A DNA stretch of 64,000 nucleotides from Marinobacter sp. 1-4A (GTDB lineage Bacteria > Pseudomonadota > Gammaproteobacteria > Pseudomonadales > Oleiphilaceae): assembly GCF_016597725.1 (NCBI RefSeq), contig NZ_VCGY01000004.1:186001-250000 (forward strand). Direction: 5' to 3'. The notes below the pieces were generated by a model. The model did not search any database, had not been told where the DNA came from, and was given only the letters and a program-made list of their open reading frames with translations. How positions within the stretch are numbered: the stretch's first letter is position 1; every line of letters starts with the position of its first letter. The position numbers and the translations under genes are program-made. Shown here piece by piece: positions 1-8,151 of this stretch.

Positions 1-174
1 CAAGCCGGTCGGGTATGGATGAACTGCTACCACGCTTACCCTGCCCATGCTGCTTTTGGTGGCTACAAGAAATCCGGTATTGGCCGTGAAACTCACAAGC
101 TGGCTCTGGATCACTACCAGCAGACTAAATGCATGCTGACCAGTTATGACGCTAACCCGCTGGGCTTTTTTTAA
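1..174 (+). CDS. exaC: NAD-dependent aldehyde dehydrogenase, ExaC/AcoD type (C-terminal fragment, cut by window edge)
   Basis: The first 57 codons read in frame from base 1 to the TAA at 172-174. The segment has the C-terminal signature of class I aldehyde dehydrogenases: a [12 protein letters not shown] stretch followed by a DHYQQTK...[10 protein letters not shown] tail. That tail is typical of the ExaC/AcoD acetaldehyde dehydrogenases that oxidise the aldehyde made by a PQQ alcohol dehydrogenase. The catalytic Cys and Glu lie upstream of the window. A strong hairpin terminator follows 98 bases later. The ercA and ercS genes downstream support the ExaC assignment over a generic aldehyde dehydrogenase. 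Family identity is firm; the ExaC name depends on context. Confidence 0.85.
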   Translation, partial: QAGRVWMNCYHAYPAHAAFGGYKKSGIGRETHKLALDHYQQTKCMLTSYDANPLGFF

Positions 175-272
175 CATGTAAGTGAGTGAGTCGCTCCTTG
201 CTGCTGCGAGGGGCGGCAGCAGTTGCTCCTATGTTGTCGCTGAAGATATTCACTGTTGTGTTCTGCACTTTT

Positions 273-296
273 GGCCCTTTATAGGGCCCTTTTTTT
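273..296 (+). terminator. Rho-independent terminator of the exaC transcript
   Basis: A 6-bp GC-rich stem (GGCCCT at 273-278 with AGGGCC at 283-288) closes a TTAT tetraloop and is followed by C and a run of T. This is a classical intrinsic terminator for the aldehyde dehydrogenase gene. The open frame that continues into the truncated peptidase runs straight through it, which argues that codons before about 300 in that frame are not real coding sequence. Confidence 0.8.
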
Positions 297-340
297 GCGC
301 CATTTCCCAAAGTAGCACACTGTGCACCGCAGAAGGTTAT

Positions 341-1249
341 TTGTATGACATTGCAAAATCTGCCTCGCATCTTGATGCAGTACTGAGAATAGACCCGGTT
401 ACCGGATGTGTTTCGGTTCTGGCCGGAGGCGAGAAGGCGCTTCCTGGCTATGAGATTTCCCTGCCAAGCAATTTCGGGGTTTCAGGTCTTGATGGGAACG
501 CTCAGTGTCGTCAGGGTTTCTATTACTCTCCGGTAAGTGATACGGCCAAAGCGCCGCCTCTTATTCTGATAGCCCATGGTGGCCCAACATCGGCGGCTTA
601 CCCGGTTTTTAACCCGCAGGTTCAGTTTTGGTGCCATCGCGGCTTTGCAGTTGCGGAAGTGAATTATCGGGGTAGCACGGGGTTCGGTCGAGATTTCAGG
701 CTTTCGTTGGCGGGTTGCTGGGGAGAAGCCGATGTCGATGATATGTCCCGCGCGGCTGACAGTCTCGTTGCCGCTGGCATGGCCGACAAAGACAAAGTGT
801 TTATCCAGGGGCGCAGTTCAGGAGGCTATACGGCGCTCATGGCACTTTCAGAAAGCAACCGTTACGCCGCAGGGGCTAGCCTTTATGGGGTTACCGACCC
901 GCTACAGCTTCGGCAAGCGACCCATCGATTCGAGTCGGGCTACCTGGATTGGTTATTGGGCGATCCTAGTCGGCATGGGCAGCGCTGGAAAGACCGAACG
1001 CCAAGATTACGGGCGACAGCAATGAATACACCGGTTATCTTTTTTCAGGGAGGCTTGGACAAGGTGGTTGTCCCCGAGCAGACCAGAGACATGGTTGAAG
1101 CCATGAGAGGAAATGGGCAGTCACCAGAGTTGCACTGGTTTGAGACAGAAGGCCACGGATTTATTCAGGAAAAGAGTCAGGTAAGAATGCTTGAGGCTTT
1201 GCATACGTTTTACCTCAAGCATAGCCAGGATCCGGTGAACCCTTGGTAA
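341..1249 (+). pseudogene. pqqH: 5'-truncated S9 prolyl oligopeptidase, PqqH-like remnant
   Basis: The catalytic alpha/beta-hydrolase domain of an S9 peptidase is intact: an oxyanion HGGP motif, nucleophile motif GRSSGGY, Asp in GGLDKVVVP and His in EGHGF. Only about 60-80 residues of the N-terminal beta-propeller remain, whereas this family is usually about 600 residues or longer. The frame is open back to a GTG at 182, but that stretch contains the exaC terminator hairpin. A TTG at 341 preceded by AGAAGG is the best remaining start; the first in-frame ATG lies well inside the catalytic domain. In Pseudomonas aeruginosa, from memory, a PqqH peptidase sits between pqqE and ercA, which matches this position. 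I infer a deletion that removed the pqq genes and the pqqH 5' end. A short expressed hydrolase cannot be excluded. Confidence 0.65.
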
Positions 1250-1308
1250 ACTTGAGTTAGACTCTCGTTCACTTCAATAAGAAAAAAATATAATGTTGAG
1301 CGAACCCC

Positions 1309-2472
1309 ATGAGTCACGACATATCTGTTCTGAGAAAATTCGTTTCGCCTGAAATTGTGTTCGGCGCAGGGGCACGCAAGTCTGTTGCGAACTTTGCGAG
1401 CAATCTTGGGGCAAAACACGTATTTCTTGTTTCAGATCCCGGTGTTGCTGGTGCAGGCTGGGTGGGTGAAGTCGTCACTTTACTAACCGATGCCGGCTTG
1501 CGAACAACGGTGTTTACCGGAGTGTCTGCCAACCCTCGAGTAGACGAGGTGATGGCCGGTGCCGAGCTTTATAAATCCTCTGACTGTGATGTCATTGTTG
1601 CCATCGGCGGCGGAAGTCCTATGGATTGCGCCAAGGGAATCGGGATTATTGCCAGCAACGGTGGGCATATTCTCGATTTTGAGGGCGTAGACACCATTTC
1701 TAACCCGCCTCCGCCGCTAATCCTTATTCCGACGACTGCCGGCACATCTGCTGATGTATCTCAGTTTGCCATCATTTCTGACCCTAACCGCCGCTTCAAA
1801 TTTTCGATAATCAGCAAAGCCGTGGTGCCGGACGTGTCATTGATTGACCCGGAAGTCACTGAGACCATGAACGGCTACCTGACAGCCTGTACAGGTGTGG
1901 ACGCACTGGTTCATGCGATTGAAGCATTTGTCTCAACGGGTAGCGGCCCTCTTACAGACTCCCATGCACTGGAAGCTATCCGGTTGATTAACCGCAACCT
2001 TGAGCCCTTGGTTGAGAACACAGCAGATCCGTTCCTCCGGGAGCAGATTATGCTGGCATCCATGCAGGCAGGGTTGGCTTTTTCCAACGCGATACTCGGC
2101 GCCGTTCATGCCATGTCTCACAGCCTGGGCGGCTTTCTCGATTTGCCCCATGGCCTTTGCAATGCGTTGCTGCTTGAACACGTGGTGGCCTACAACTATC
2201 GATCTGCGGAAGACAGATTCAAACGTGTCGCCGAGGCCATGGATATTGATACCCGAGGAATGGGTAAACCGGAAATCCAGAAACACCTGATGAATCGCAT
2301 TATCCAGCTCAAACGCAAAGTTGGCCTGCATGAAAGCCTGGCTGATTTCGGTGTCAGCGTATCTGACATACCACACCTTTCCGGATTTGCTCTACAGGAC
2401 CCTTGCATACTCACCAACCCCCGCAAGTCATCGTTGAGAGATGTTCAGGTTGTTTATGAAGAAGCCCTCTGA
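1309..2472 (+). CDS. ercA: Iron-containing alcohol dehydrogenase ErcA
   Basis: This 387-residue protein is a group III iron-dependent alcohol dehydrogenase. It shows the GGGSPMDCAKG dinucleotide-binding motif, the PTTAGTSADVS substrate and cofactor loop, and the metal ligands in DALVHAIEAF and AVHAMSHSLGG...LPHG. The length is normal for the family. The close coupling to the hybrid kinase that follows is the ErcA/ErcS arrangement of the pseudomonad ethanol-oxidation regulon, where ErcA is reported to have a regulatory or sensory role rather than bulk ethanol oxidation. The 3' end overlaps the start of ercS by about 17 bases, suggesting translational coupling. The enzyme family is certain; the role rests on synteny. 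Confidence 0.88.
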   Translation: MSHDISVLRKFVSPEIVFGAGARKSVANFASNLGAKHVFLVSDPGVAGAGWVGEVVTLLTDAGLRTTVFTGVSANPRVDEVMAGAELYKSSDCDVIVAIGGGSPMDCAKGIGIIASNGGHILDFEGVDTISNPPPPLILIPTTAGTSADVSQFAIISDPNRRFKFSIISKAVVPDVSLIDPEVTETMNGYLTACTGVDALVHAIEAFVSTGSGPLTDSHALEAIRLINRNLEPLVENTADPFLREQIMLASMQAGLAFSNAILGAVHAMSHSLGGFLDLPHGLCNALLLEHVVAYNYRSAEDRFKRVAEAMDIDTRGMGKPEIQKHLMNRIIQLKRKVGLHESLADFGVSVSDIPHLSGFALQDPCILTNPRKSSLRDVQVVYEEAL

Positions 2473-4213
2473 CGAGCAAGCTCAAGCTGGCGGATACGGT
2501 ATTGGGGAGTTGCTGGGGTTTGGCAGCCAATCCGTCAGAAAGAACTATTACCCCGCGCTTCAGGATCGCATTGAAGAACTTGAACAGGAGCGAAACCGGT
2601 ATAAGTGGTTATTTGAAAACGCCTTGCACGGTGTGTTTCAAGGCAACTTGCGGGCAGGGTTCCTGGCCTGTAATCCGGCCATGGCAAAGATTTGTGGTTA
2701 CGAAAACCCGGAGGATCTGCAGCAGCGAGTAATACGCCTCAGGGAACAGCTTTTCTGCAGCGCCAGTGAGTTCGACACCCTCCGGCAGGAGTTGCTTGAC
2801 CACGGCAGCCTGAGTGCACGGGAGACCCGTCTTAGGCGAGCGGATTCAACCCCGGTGCATGTGGCAATTACCTTACTTCGGCGGCCTGACTTGGGGCCGG
2901 AAGTGGTTGAAGCCTTTGTTGCCGATATCAGTGAGCGAGTACAGTCCCGCGAAAAACTGGTGCAGTTGAATGCAGACCTTGAGCGCAGAGTGGATGAGCG
3001 CACAGCAGCCCTGCAGCAGGCCAACGCGGGCTTGCACTATCAAATTGAAGAACGAGAGAAAGCAGAGCGCGGATTGGTGGTTGCGGTAAAGGCTGCCCAG
3101 AATGCGAACCGCAGTAAAGACAAGTATTTGGCCGCAGCCAGCCATGATTTGCTGCAGCCGCTGAATGCCGCCCGCCTTATGATCTCCGCGCTACAGGAAA
3201 GCCAGTTGCCATCTGAAGAAAGCCGCATGGTTCAGCAGGTACACCGGGCCCTCGAAGGCGCAGAGGATTTGCTGGCAGACCTGCTGGATATATCGAAGCT
3301 TGATCAGCAAGCCATGGTGCCAGATTGGGTTATCACCGATGTTGCGGCTCTGGTTGAAGGATTAGGGGAGGAATTCGAAGCAATCGCAGCCAATGCCGGG
3401 CTAGATTTTCGTATTCGTACAATACCAGCCATGGTTAAAACCGATCAGAGAATGCTGACCAGAGTGTTAAGAAATCTGCTCAGCAACGCCTTTCGGTATA
3501 CGCCGAAAGGTCGGATTTTGCTTGCGCTGAGATCAAGGCCTAACGCCCTTCGGATTGAGGTGTGGGATACCGGAGTGGGCATTGAGGAAAGTAAGCTGGA
3601 AGAGATTTTTACTGAATTTCATCAGCTTTTGCCACAGGGCACCGGTGGCCGGCAGGGAGCAGGGCTTGGGCTGGCCATAGTGGATCGCATGGTTCGAGTG
3701 CTCGAATGCAAAATGGATGTGGTTTCCCGCCCTGAGCGAGGTTCTCGATTTGCGTTGACGCTTCCGATGGAAGGGAACCGAGAGCCGCAAGTGTCGAAAC
3801 CGACTATTAATACGGCGCAAATCTTTGCCAAAGGGTTCGCTGGCGCAAAAATTCTGGTTATCGATAATGATCTTTCGGTTTTGGAAAGCATGAAGCTGTT
3901 ACTTGAGCGTTGGGGTTGCTCGGTTGTTACAGCTCCGAGTAGCGACGCTGCTATTGCATATTTGAAGACCACAAACGAGAATCCGGTAGCCATTCTGGCC
4001 GACTATCATCTTGATCATGAGCAACTTGGCTCTGATGCAATTCACGCCATCCGCAGCATGTTGGGGCAGACAATACCCGCAGCTTTGATTACCGCCGACC
4101 ACAGCGCAGAAACACGACAACTGATGCGGCTTCAGGAACTGCCTATTCTCAATAAGCCGGTGAAGCCCAATCGTTTGCGTGCACTGTTGTCGAGCTTGTT
4201 AGCGTCTGGTTAG
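2456..4213 (+). CDS. ercS: Hybrid sensor histidine kinase ErcS, soluble PAS-HisKA-HATPase-REC
   Basis: The order is a short N-terminal region, a coiled coil (IEELEQERNRYKWLF), one PAS domain (about 35-150), a second coiled coil (160-215), HisKA with the phospho-accepting His230 in SHDLLQPLN, HATPase with a G-rich lid, and a C-terminal receiver with Asp516 in ILADYHLD and Lys in LNKPVKP. No transmembrane segment is visible, so sensing is cytoplasmic. I chose ATG 2456 because the alternative ATG at 2441 has its purine-rich stretch too close. The N-terminal KNYYPALQ motif and overall plan match ErcS-type kinases that control PQQ-alcohol dehydrogenase genes in pseudomonads. No response regulator is adjacent in this window. 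Confidence 0.82.
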   Translation: MKKPSDEQAQAGGYGIGELLGFGSQSVRKNYYPALQDRIEELEQERNRYKWLFENALHGVFQGNLRAGFLACNPAMAKICGYENPEDLQQRVIRLREQLFCSASEFDTLRQELLDHGSLSARETRLRRADSTPVHVAITLLRRPDLGPEVVEAFVADISERVQSREKLVQLNADLERRVDERTAALQQANAGLHYQIEEREKAERGLVVAVKAAQNANRSKDKYLAAASHDLLQPLNAARLMISALQESQLPSEESRMVQQVHRALEGAEDLLADLLDISKLDQQAMVPDWVITDVAALVEGLGEEFEAIAANAGLDFRIRTIPAMVKTDQRMLTRVLRNLLSNAFRYTPKGRILLALRSRPNALRIEVWDTGVGIEESKLEEIFTEFHQLLPQGTGGRQGAGLGLAIVDRMVRVLECKMDVVSRPERGSRFALTLPMEGNREPQVSKPTINTAQIFAKGFAGAKILVIDNDLSVLESMKLLLERWGCSVVTAPSSDAAIAYLKTTNENPVAILADYHLDHEQLGSDAIHAIRSMLGQTIPAALITADHSAETRQLMRLQELPILNKPVKPNRLRALLSSLLASG

Positions 4214-4239
4214 AACACTGGATAAGGACTTTTGAACGA

Positions 4240-5130
4240 ATGAATTTACATGTACTGGCTGCCATTTTTGCAGCCGTTTTCATGGGCACCATTGGTGCAA
4301 TTTCTATCTATGCCGATGTAAGCGCCGAAACGGTTACCTTTTATCGCCTTTTCATAGGGGCGGTTTTAATGGGTGGTTTCCTTTTTGCGACAGGCCAAAA
4401 GGCGAAAATAGTTGTATGGCCCGGAATAAAGGTTTTGGTTACCGGCGCATTCCTAGCTGGATTCGTAGTTTTTTATATTGTCGCCATGAACTATACCAGC
4501 ATGGCGAACGCTGTAATGTTGCTGTATTTGGCGCCTGTAACCGCATCTGTTATTGCCCACTTTTTTATGGGGGAGCGCCTGTCCGGAAGCAGTGCGGCCC
4601 TGATAGGTGCGGCCTTGTTTGGTTTCGCCATGATGATGGAATTCAACTTCAATCTTTCAGGGCGAGGGGAGGAGGTTGTCGGCCTCTTTTACGCGCTGTG
4701 TGCCATGCTTTGCTACGCAGCATTCATCGTGACTAACCGGTTAGTTCATGAGCGGGTGCACGTATTGACCCGTAGCGGCTTTCAAATGTTAGTCGGCGCC
4801 CTGTGTATGTTGCCGTTTATGCTTCAAAAAAGTGACAGCATCGCTGGGGTGCAGTGGGGTTGGTTGGTTACAGCAGGCATTATTCCCGGGTTTCTCGCCA
4901 TCATGCTTGCAGTAGTTGCGTTGAAAGCTCTCCCGGCAGCCACCTATGGCACTCTGGCTTATTTGGAGCCTATTACGGTTGTTGCATTGGGGTGGGTTTT
5001 GTTTGGTCAAAGTTTGACCGCCCTGCAACTCTCTGGCTGTGCGTTGATTATCGTCTCTGGGGCGTTTCAGGCCGTGTTGTCTCAGCGGGCATCCCGTTGG
5101 TCTGCGAGGCTTGCGGCAGACGCAGGTTAA
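4240..5130 (+). CDS. DMT-superfamily transporter with EamA domains
   Basis: The 296-residue protein has about ten hydrophobic segments arranged as two EamA repeats, typical of the drug/metabolite transporter family that exports small metabolites or amino acids. The second repeat ends in the usual motif where a Tyr-Leu-Glu-Pro segment precedes the last two helices (AYLEPITVVALGW). An AAGGA ribosome-binding site precedes ATG 4240, 26 bases after ercS, so co-transcription with the erc genes is likely. The substrate cannot be read from sequence. The stop overlaps the 3' end of the convergent hydrolase gene by four bases. Confidence 0.8.
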   Translation: MNLHVLAAIFAAVFMGTIGAISIYADVSAETVTFYRLFIGAVLMGGFLFATGQKAKIVVWPGIKVLVTGAFLAGFVVFYIVAMNYTSMANAVMLLYLAPVTASVIAHFFMGERLSGSSAALIGAALFGFAMMMEFNFNLSGRGEEVVGLFYALCAMLCYAAFIVTNRLVHERVHVLTRSGFQMLVGALCMLPFMLQKSDSIAGVQWGWLVTAGIIPGFLAIMLAVVALKALPAATYGTLAYLEPITVVALGWVLFGQSLTALQLSGCALIIVSGAFQAVLSQRASRWSARLAADAG

Positions 5131-5978
5131 GGCCTTAGGCAATTCTCTGGCACTGGTACAGCCTGAACACTGTTTCCACTTTGCCTGAAGACGTTCTGAC
5201 TGCAGTGCAGCATCGATGGCCATAGAGAAGTCCAGCTCGTATGGCTGCCCTCGAAAGGCAAGCAGCGGGTTTGGGTCTTCTCGCAATAAGCGACTATCCA
5301 TTCCGGTAAAACGGTTCGATCTTGGTTTGCATGCCAATGCAGTTCTCGCATCTCTGGATTGCGCTTTAGATCGCGAATGGGATTGAGCGAGCCAGTCAGG
5401 GGAGAGTATTGATGGTGATTGGTCCAAGCTTGATGATCCAAATTTGCGTTCACTGTAACCACGTTCACTGGTCGGTTCAGCCTGCGGCCCACCAAAACGG
5501 CTAGGGTGCCGCCCCCGCTGTAGCCGATAAGCCAAAGTTCTTTGTGGCTTTCTGACAACTGCTCGACTACCTTCAACAAGCTATTCACTACATCCGGGTG
5601 GTATCGGTCATGTGTCCACCAAGTCCCCTGACAACGCGCATCCGCCACTTGGTAGTAACAGGGGCGGCCGATATACATAGAGTTAGGCTCCGCCTGCAAC
5701 ATGCTTTTAAGCACGATTGAATGTTCTGATGTGGGATTGCTAGCCACTTCTCTGAATGTTCGCCACGGTCGCCCGTCACCGCCGATATAGAGGTATAGCG
5801 GAGTTTTGAAACTTTCTTGAATTAATAACGTAGACTTAAATACGCGGTGCTCAAAATGACCGGAGTGAATGCTAAAGTCGGTAATTTTTCCCTCACGCAG
5901 CAAACGCTCGTAAGTGAAGGACGTGCAGCCAAGTATGGAGCACAAGCAGGTTATAGTGAGGAAGTGTCGTAAATGCAT
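5127..5978 (-). CDS. Predicted lipoprotein alpha/beta-hydrolase
   Basis: The 283-residue protein begins with a short lipoprotein signal whose lipobox is ILGC (Cys18), so it should be membrane-anchored outside the cytoplasm. A nucleophile elbow GYSGGG, a downstream Asp in NQDRTVLP and a His in EGSHTS give a plausible Ser-Asp-His triad of an alpha/beta-hydrolase. A further pair of Cys in the RPCYYQV...ARCQG segment may form a disulfide. I recognise no specific family; esterase or acyl-hydrolase activity is likely but the substrate is unknown. It is convergent with the EamA gene and divergent from the large cytochrome operon, with about 150 bases of promoter region between. Confidence 0.72.
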   Translation of the reverse strand: MHLRHFLTITCLCSILGCTSFTYERLLREGKITDFSIHSGHFEHRVFKSTLLIQESFKTPLYLYIGGDGRPWRTFREVASNPTSEHSIVLKSMLQAEPNSMYIGRPCYYQVADARCQGTWWTHDRYHPDVVNSLLKVVEQLSESHKELWLIGYSGGGTLAVLVGRRLNRPVNVVTVNANLDHQAWTNHHQYSPLTGSLNPIRDLKRNPEMRELHWHANQDRTVLPEWIVAYCEKTQTRCLPFEGSHTSWTSLWPSMLHCSQNVFRQSGNSVQAVPVPENCLRP

Positions 5979-6130
5979 TTGGTGACTATACTAAAAACGA
6001 GCCAAATAAATGCCAGTTAGTTGAATCGGCAATGTGAAAGTGGGGAAGAGCTTCACGACACTACGATCAGTATTCCAGCAGGGTGCACATGCACTGTGTT
6101 GGGGCCAAGTTAGGGACAACGGAGACTAGA

Positions 6131-8137
6131 ATGCCTATCAACAAAAAAATGCCTGTTACAGCAGTGGTTGCAAGTATCACCAGCGCCATACTCCTCAGCT
6201 CTTGTGCGCATGTGGATCAAACGGTCGCAGTGCCAGACGATGCCGACAAACTGCTGATTGTCGATTGTCTTCTACCCCCCCAAGTTCGCAAATTAGGCAG
6301 CAGCTTTGCCTATGCTGCTGCACGACGCCCAATCAAAACCAGTGCCGCTGACTGCGAAATCCGTGGTGGCGAATACGTTGCCTACGATAGGGCTGACTAC
6401 CGAACAGCACTCAAAGTGTGGTTGCCTCAGGCCGAAGCTGGCGATCCCGAGGCGCAGAACTACGTTGGCCAAATATATGAAAAAGGTTTGGGGCTAAAAG
6501 AAGATTACCAAACTGCGGCCTATTGGTATGAGAAGTCCGCCGCGCAGGGCTTCTCAGAGGCGCAAATCAACCTAGGTTATTTGTATGAGAAAGGCTTGGG
6601 TGTGGCGCAGGATTCTGCCAAGGCGCTGAACCTGTATCGCAAAGCCTCTGGCATCGAAAACGATAACTTGGAATTCGCGTCAACCATTGAAGTGGCTCGT
6701 GTCTCTCAGGACCAGCTCGCCAAGCTGCAACGCCAACTTGAAGCCGAGCAGCAGAAAAACCTGCGTTTACAACAGGAAATGGTCTCCGTTCGCGATCAGA
6801 TGAATAACCTTGATCAAGAGTTGGCACTGGCGCGAGCCCAAAAACGCAGCAAAGAACTGGAGCTGCGTTTAGCCAAATCTGAGCAAAGCGATGGTGTAGA
6901 TCCGGCCATGGAGCAGCAACTGCAAGCGGAGATCACGGATTACGAGCAACAGCTTTCAGCGGGAGAAAAGGCTCTGCGAGACTTTCAGTCGAAAGAACAA
7001 AGCCTCGAAAAAGAAATTGAGGCCAACACCATGCAACTGGCCTCTGCGGAGCTGAATCAGGGCCGCATGAGTATTCAGCTCATCGATCCGCCCATGAGTA
7101 TTACCCGCGGTGTGCGTGGGGCGGTAGTTGAGGAGTCTGTAAAGGAGAAGGAAATCTTTGGCAAAATCAATGTACCGGGCGGCCTTGAAGAACTACTTAT
7201 CAATAGTTCACTCCACGAGTTGGACGAATTTAGTATGTTTTGGGCCAATGTCCCGCTTCAGGGCAGTATTACGCCCGTAGAAATTGTTGCCACCGATAAG
7301 CTTGGCCAGAAAGTGGATTATTCGTTCACGATATTTTCCGACCAAACGCCTAACAAGGCAGCAGCGCTCAACCAAAGTACCGATCTGGAACTGGGACGCT
7401 ACAGAGCGCTAATCATTGGCAACAACAGCTATCAAGGCATTCCGAGCCTAAGCACTGCCGTAGCCGATGCCCAAGCAACTGACAGAGTTCTGCGCGAACG
7501 CTATGGCTTCCAAACCACTGTGCTGCTCAATGCCAACCGTTTCGAGATTTTGAGCAGCCTTGATGAAATGCGCCGAACCATGACGGCCGATGATAATTTG
7601 CTGATTTACTACGCAGGTCATGGCGAGATCGACAGGGTGAATGATCGTGGCTATTGGCTGCCTGTTGATGCTGACCCGGAACGCCGCACCAACTGGATTT
7701 CCAACATTGCCATTACGGATATCATTAACGCCATCCCGGCGCGTCATATTATGGTGATTGCAGACTCTTGCTACTCCGGAACTCTAGGACAGACCAATCT
7801 AGCCGCAGGCGGCGTTGAAGACCAAACCCAGCCCAGTGCGGAGTGGGTGGCTGCTATGAGTGAAGTAAACGCTCGCACAGTGCTAACTTCCGGCGGGGTG
7901 CGGCCGGTGTTGGATATTGGTGGAGGCGAACATTCGGTGTTTGCCAAAGCCTTTTTATCGGTACTGAACGAGAACACTACTCTGCTTGAGGGGCATAGCC
8001 TTTACCGGCAGGTAATGCGCCAGATGCGGGTTTCCATGGCGCGTATCAATCAGGCGCAGGTGCCGGAATACGCACCCATTAAACACGCAGGCCATGAAGG
8101 TGGTGAGTTTTTTCTAAAGCCAGTTGACTCCATCTAA
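6131..8137 (+). CDS. Lipoprotein with Sel1 repeats, coiled coil and caspase-like (C14) domain
   Basis: ATG 6131 has GGAG upstream and opens a lipoprotein signal ending in LLSSC (about residue 26); the longer frame from 6083 has no such logic. The layout is signal, two Sel1/TPR-like repeats (about 87-175, with EKGLG motifs), a long charged coiled coil (190-320), a small beta-rich region, and a C-terminal peptidase C14 domain (about 423-620). The catalytic dyad is His497 in YYAGHG and Cys547 in DSCYSG, so the caspase fold appears active. It is the first gene of an 11-gene same-strand run and lies 14 bases before the kinase gene. Bacterial C14 proteins of this type often accompany signalling kinases. 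The substrate is unknown; a periplasmic location is inferred from the lipobox. Confidence 0.85.
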   Translation: MPINKKMPVTAVVASITSAILLSSCAHVDQTVAVPDDADKLLIVDCLLPPQVRKLGSSFAYAAARRPIKTSAADCEIRGGEYVAYDRADYRTALKVWLPQAEAGDPEAQNYVGQIYEKGLGLKEDYQTAAYWYEKSAAQGFSEAQINLGYLYEKGLGVAQDSAKALNLYRKASGIENDNLEFASTIEVARVSQDQLAKLQRQLEAEQQKNLRLQQEMVSVRDQMNNLDQELALARAQKRSKELELRLAKSEQSDGVDPAMEQQLQAEITDYEQQLSAGEKALRDFQSKEQSLEKEIEANTMQLASAELNQGRMSIQLIDPPMSITRGVRGAVVEESVKEKEIFGKINVPGGLEELLINSSLHELDEFSMFWANVPLQGSITPVEIVATDKLGQKVDYSFTIFSDQTPNKAAALNQSTDLELGRYRALIIGNNSYQGIPSLSTAVADAQATDRVLRERYGFQTTVLLNANRFEILSSLDEMRRTMTADDNLLIYYAGHGEIDRVNDRGYWLPVDADPERRTNWISNIAITDIINAIPARHIMVIADSCYSGTLGQTNLAAGGVEDQTQPSAEWVAAMSEVNARTVLTSGGVRPVLDIGGGEHSVFAKAFLSVLNENTTLLEGHSLYRQVMRQMRVSMARINQAQVPEYAPIKHAGHEGGEFFLKPVDSI

Positions 8138-8151
8138 TCGGTCTTTCTGTT

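Noticed and set aside
182..340. N-terminal coding sequence of the peptidase from the GTG at 182
   Set aside because: This part contains a strong terminator hairpin and has no resemblance to the S9 family.
4789..5535. 248-codon minus-strand open frame across the eamA/hydrolase junction
   Set aside because: Low-complexity basic and polar sequence with no start signal; overlaps two well-supported genes.
6034..6056. GTGAA/TTCAC inverted repeat upstream of the large operon, possible CRP site
   Set aside because: Spacing of 13 bases does not fit CRP and the arms are only 5 bp.
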